Shown one piece after another: positions 14,069 through 14,838 of a stretch of DNA of 14,838 bases. The notes beneath the pieces are model-generated. The model was not told the DNA's origin, ran no database searches, and saw only the letters and a program-made list of their open reading frames with translations. Origin of the DNA: Bacteroidota bacterium (GTDB lineage Bacteria; Bacteroidota; Ignavibacteria; Kryptoniales; JAKASW01); contig JAJYJD010000066.1 of assembly GCA_021789755.1 (NCBI GenBank), forward strand, positions 1 through 14,838, in the 5' to 3' direction. Positions within the stretch are counted from its first letter, which is position 1; each line of letters begins with the position of its first letter. The position numbers and the translations under genes are program-made.

Positions 14069-14838
14069 TCATTTTTCTAATTTAAATCTTCTAATTGATT
14101 TCAGAATGATCTCTGCAACCGCCCTGCGCTTGTCCGTTTTGTCCGGTTCGTTGCCGCTGGGGTTGTGTACCCTGACGTTGTAGCCCTTGATCTTCTGCTC
14201 CTCGAAGACTTCTCTCGCGTCCCTCGCCGCGAAGTATGACATGAGCTCTTCCGGCGTGAAGAAGAGTACGTCCGGCTGATCCTGCGCCCCGATCTCATCC
14301 GACGCCAGCTTCCTGATCTTCTCCAGCTTCTTGCGGTCCTCCGAGCAGACGATCACCTCGCCGTATCCCGATGCCAGGCATTTCTTTATGTTGTCGAGTT
14401 CGTGAGCCTCGTCTGTCGTGACCGAGATTTCGCAGGCTATTCTTTCGTTCTCCTTTTCCAGGAGAACATCGACCCTCCCCATACCATCCGGCGTCGGAGC
14501 CTCGATCGTGGCCCGGTATCCCTTGGCCTCCGCCATTTTCTTTACGAGGTTCTGCAAATAGCGATGCTGCGTTTCGACCTTCTCCCCCGAGGTGCCCGCG
14601 GTACGAGGCACTGTTTTCCGTTCCGGCTGAACGGGCGCTTCGCGAGTCGGCATCGGCTCCGGCACAGGCTTTTCGACTGGTGTCGGTCTCGGTTCGAGAA
14701 ACTTTCTCCGTTCAGCTTCCCTGACTCGAAGCTCCTCATAAATATTCTCTTGTCTCTCTTTTGCTACCTTCGACAAATCAGCCCTCGAACGCAGGTACTT
14801 GTTCCCAATGGGAAGACTTTCCATGTAACTCTCGAACT
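14069..14838 (-). CDS. C-terminal part of probable conjugation-type ATPase, runs off window
   Basis: The frame stays open to the window edge, so this is the 3' end of a longer gene; the ATG at 14824 (MESLPIGNKY) is probably internal. Seen are a basic helical segment (RSRADLSKVAKERQENIYEE cut short here), a proline-rich linker (about 44-66 from that Met), and a compact domain (about 85-225) with HRYLQNLVKKMAE, GRVDVLLEKENERIACEISV and SGYGEVIVCSED. I recall similar domains at the C-termini of coupling-protein or TraM-recognition/VirB4-like ATPases of integrative elements. The GRVDVLL/CEISV pair (D119, E132) suggests a restriction-endonuclease-like fold, but the usual lysine is serine (S134), so nuclease activity is doubtful. 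The ATPase part is not visible, so the name is inferred. GC content and codon use look like the host block rather than the AT-rich cargo. Confidence 0.55.
   Translation of the reverse strand, partial: FESYMESLPIGNKYLRSRADLSKVAKERQENIYEELRVREAERRKFLEPRPTPVEKPVPEPMPTREAPVQPERKTVPRTAGTSGEKVETQHRYLQNLVKKMAEAKGYRATIEAPTPDGMGRVDVLLEKENERIACEISVTTDEAHELDNIKKCLASGYGEVIVCSEDRKKLEKIRKLASDEIGAQDQPDVLFFTPEELMSYFAARDAREVFEEQKIKGYNVRVHNPSGNEPDKTDKRRAVAEIILKSIRRFKLEK

Noticed and set aside
1..14838. CRISPR array, tRNA or rRNA
   Set aside because: I saw no regularly spaced repeats near the cas3 remnant and no tRNA-like or rRNA-like sequence; the insertion target is a protein gene, not a tRNA.

Overview
The window reads as two blocks joined at about position 7010. 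The left block (1-7009) looks like ordinary chromosome of a free-living bacterium, moderately GC-rich by eye. It carries an RsbRD-type sensor fragment, a type II NADH dehydrogenase of the mitochondrial NDI1-like kind, a large hybrid histidine kinase with a c-type heme motif in its extracytoplasmic part, and a secreted lamin-tail-domain protein. This mix, above all the secreted lamin-tail/CARDB-like architecture, would fit the Bacteroidota/Ignavibacteriota (FCB) group, but no rRNA or tRNA is present to fix this and the placement is a weak inference.

The right block (about 7010 to the window end) is the left part of an integrated mobile element. A large serine recombinase lies at the very edge, and its last codons and stop fall in the interrupted lamin-tail gene. 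A gene running off the right edge resembles the C-terminus of a conjugation-type ATPase, and a HEPN-like protein follows it by 17 bases. Between these lies visibly AT-richer cargo: a small HTH-like gene, an 861-residue Ser/Thr kinase fused to a SAMHD1/dGTPase-like HD phosphohydrolase, and a small protein resembling stand-alone primase-like proteins. The far end of the element is outside the window.

The most interesting item is the kinase-HD fusion. Its key kinase residues and all four HD metal ligands are present, and it sits in variable cargo beside a HEPN-like protein. It is a reasonable candidate for a nucleotide-depleting or signalling defence protein, although nothing in the sequence proves that role.

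At the left end, on the minus strand, is a frameshifted scrap of a cas3 helicase with recognisable motifs II and III. It abuts a block rich in short inverted repeats. It implies that a type I CRISPR-Cas locus once existed here; no CRISPR repeats are visible.

The histidine kinase is preceded by a 28-codon reading frame with a strong ribosome binding site, whose stop overlaps the kinase GTG start. This suggests translational coupling. The heme motif of the kinase and the neighbouring quinone reductase suggest, by inference only, a link to respiratory or redox sensing.
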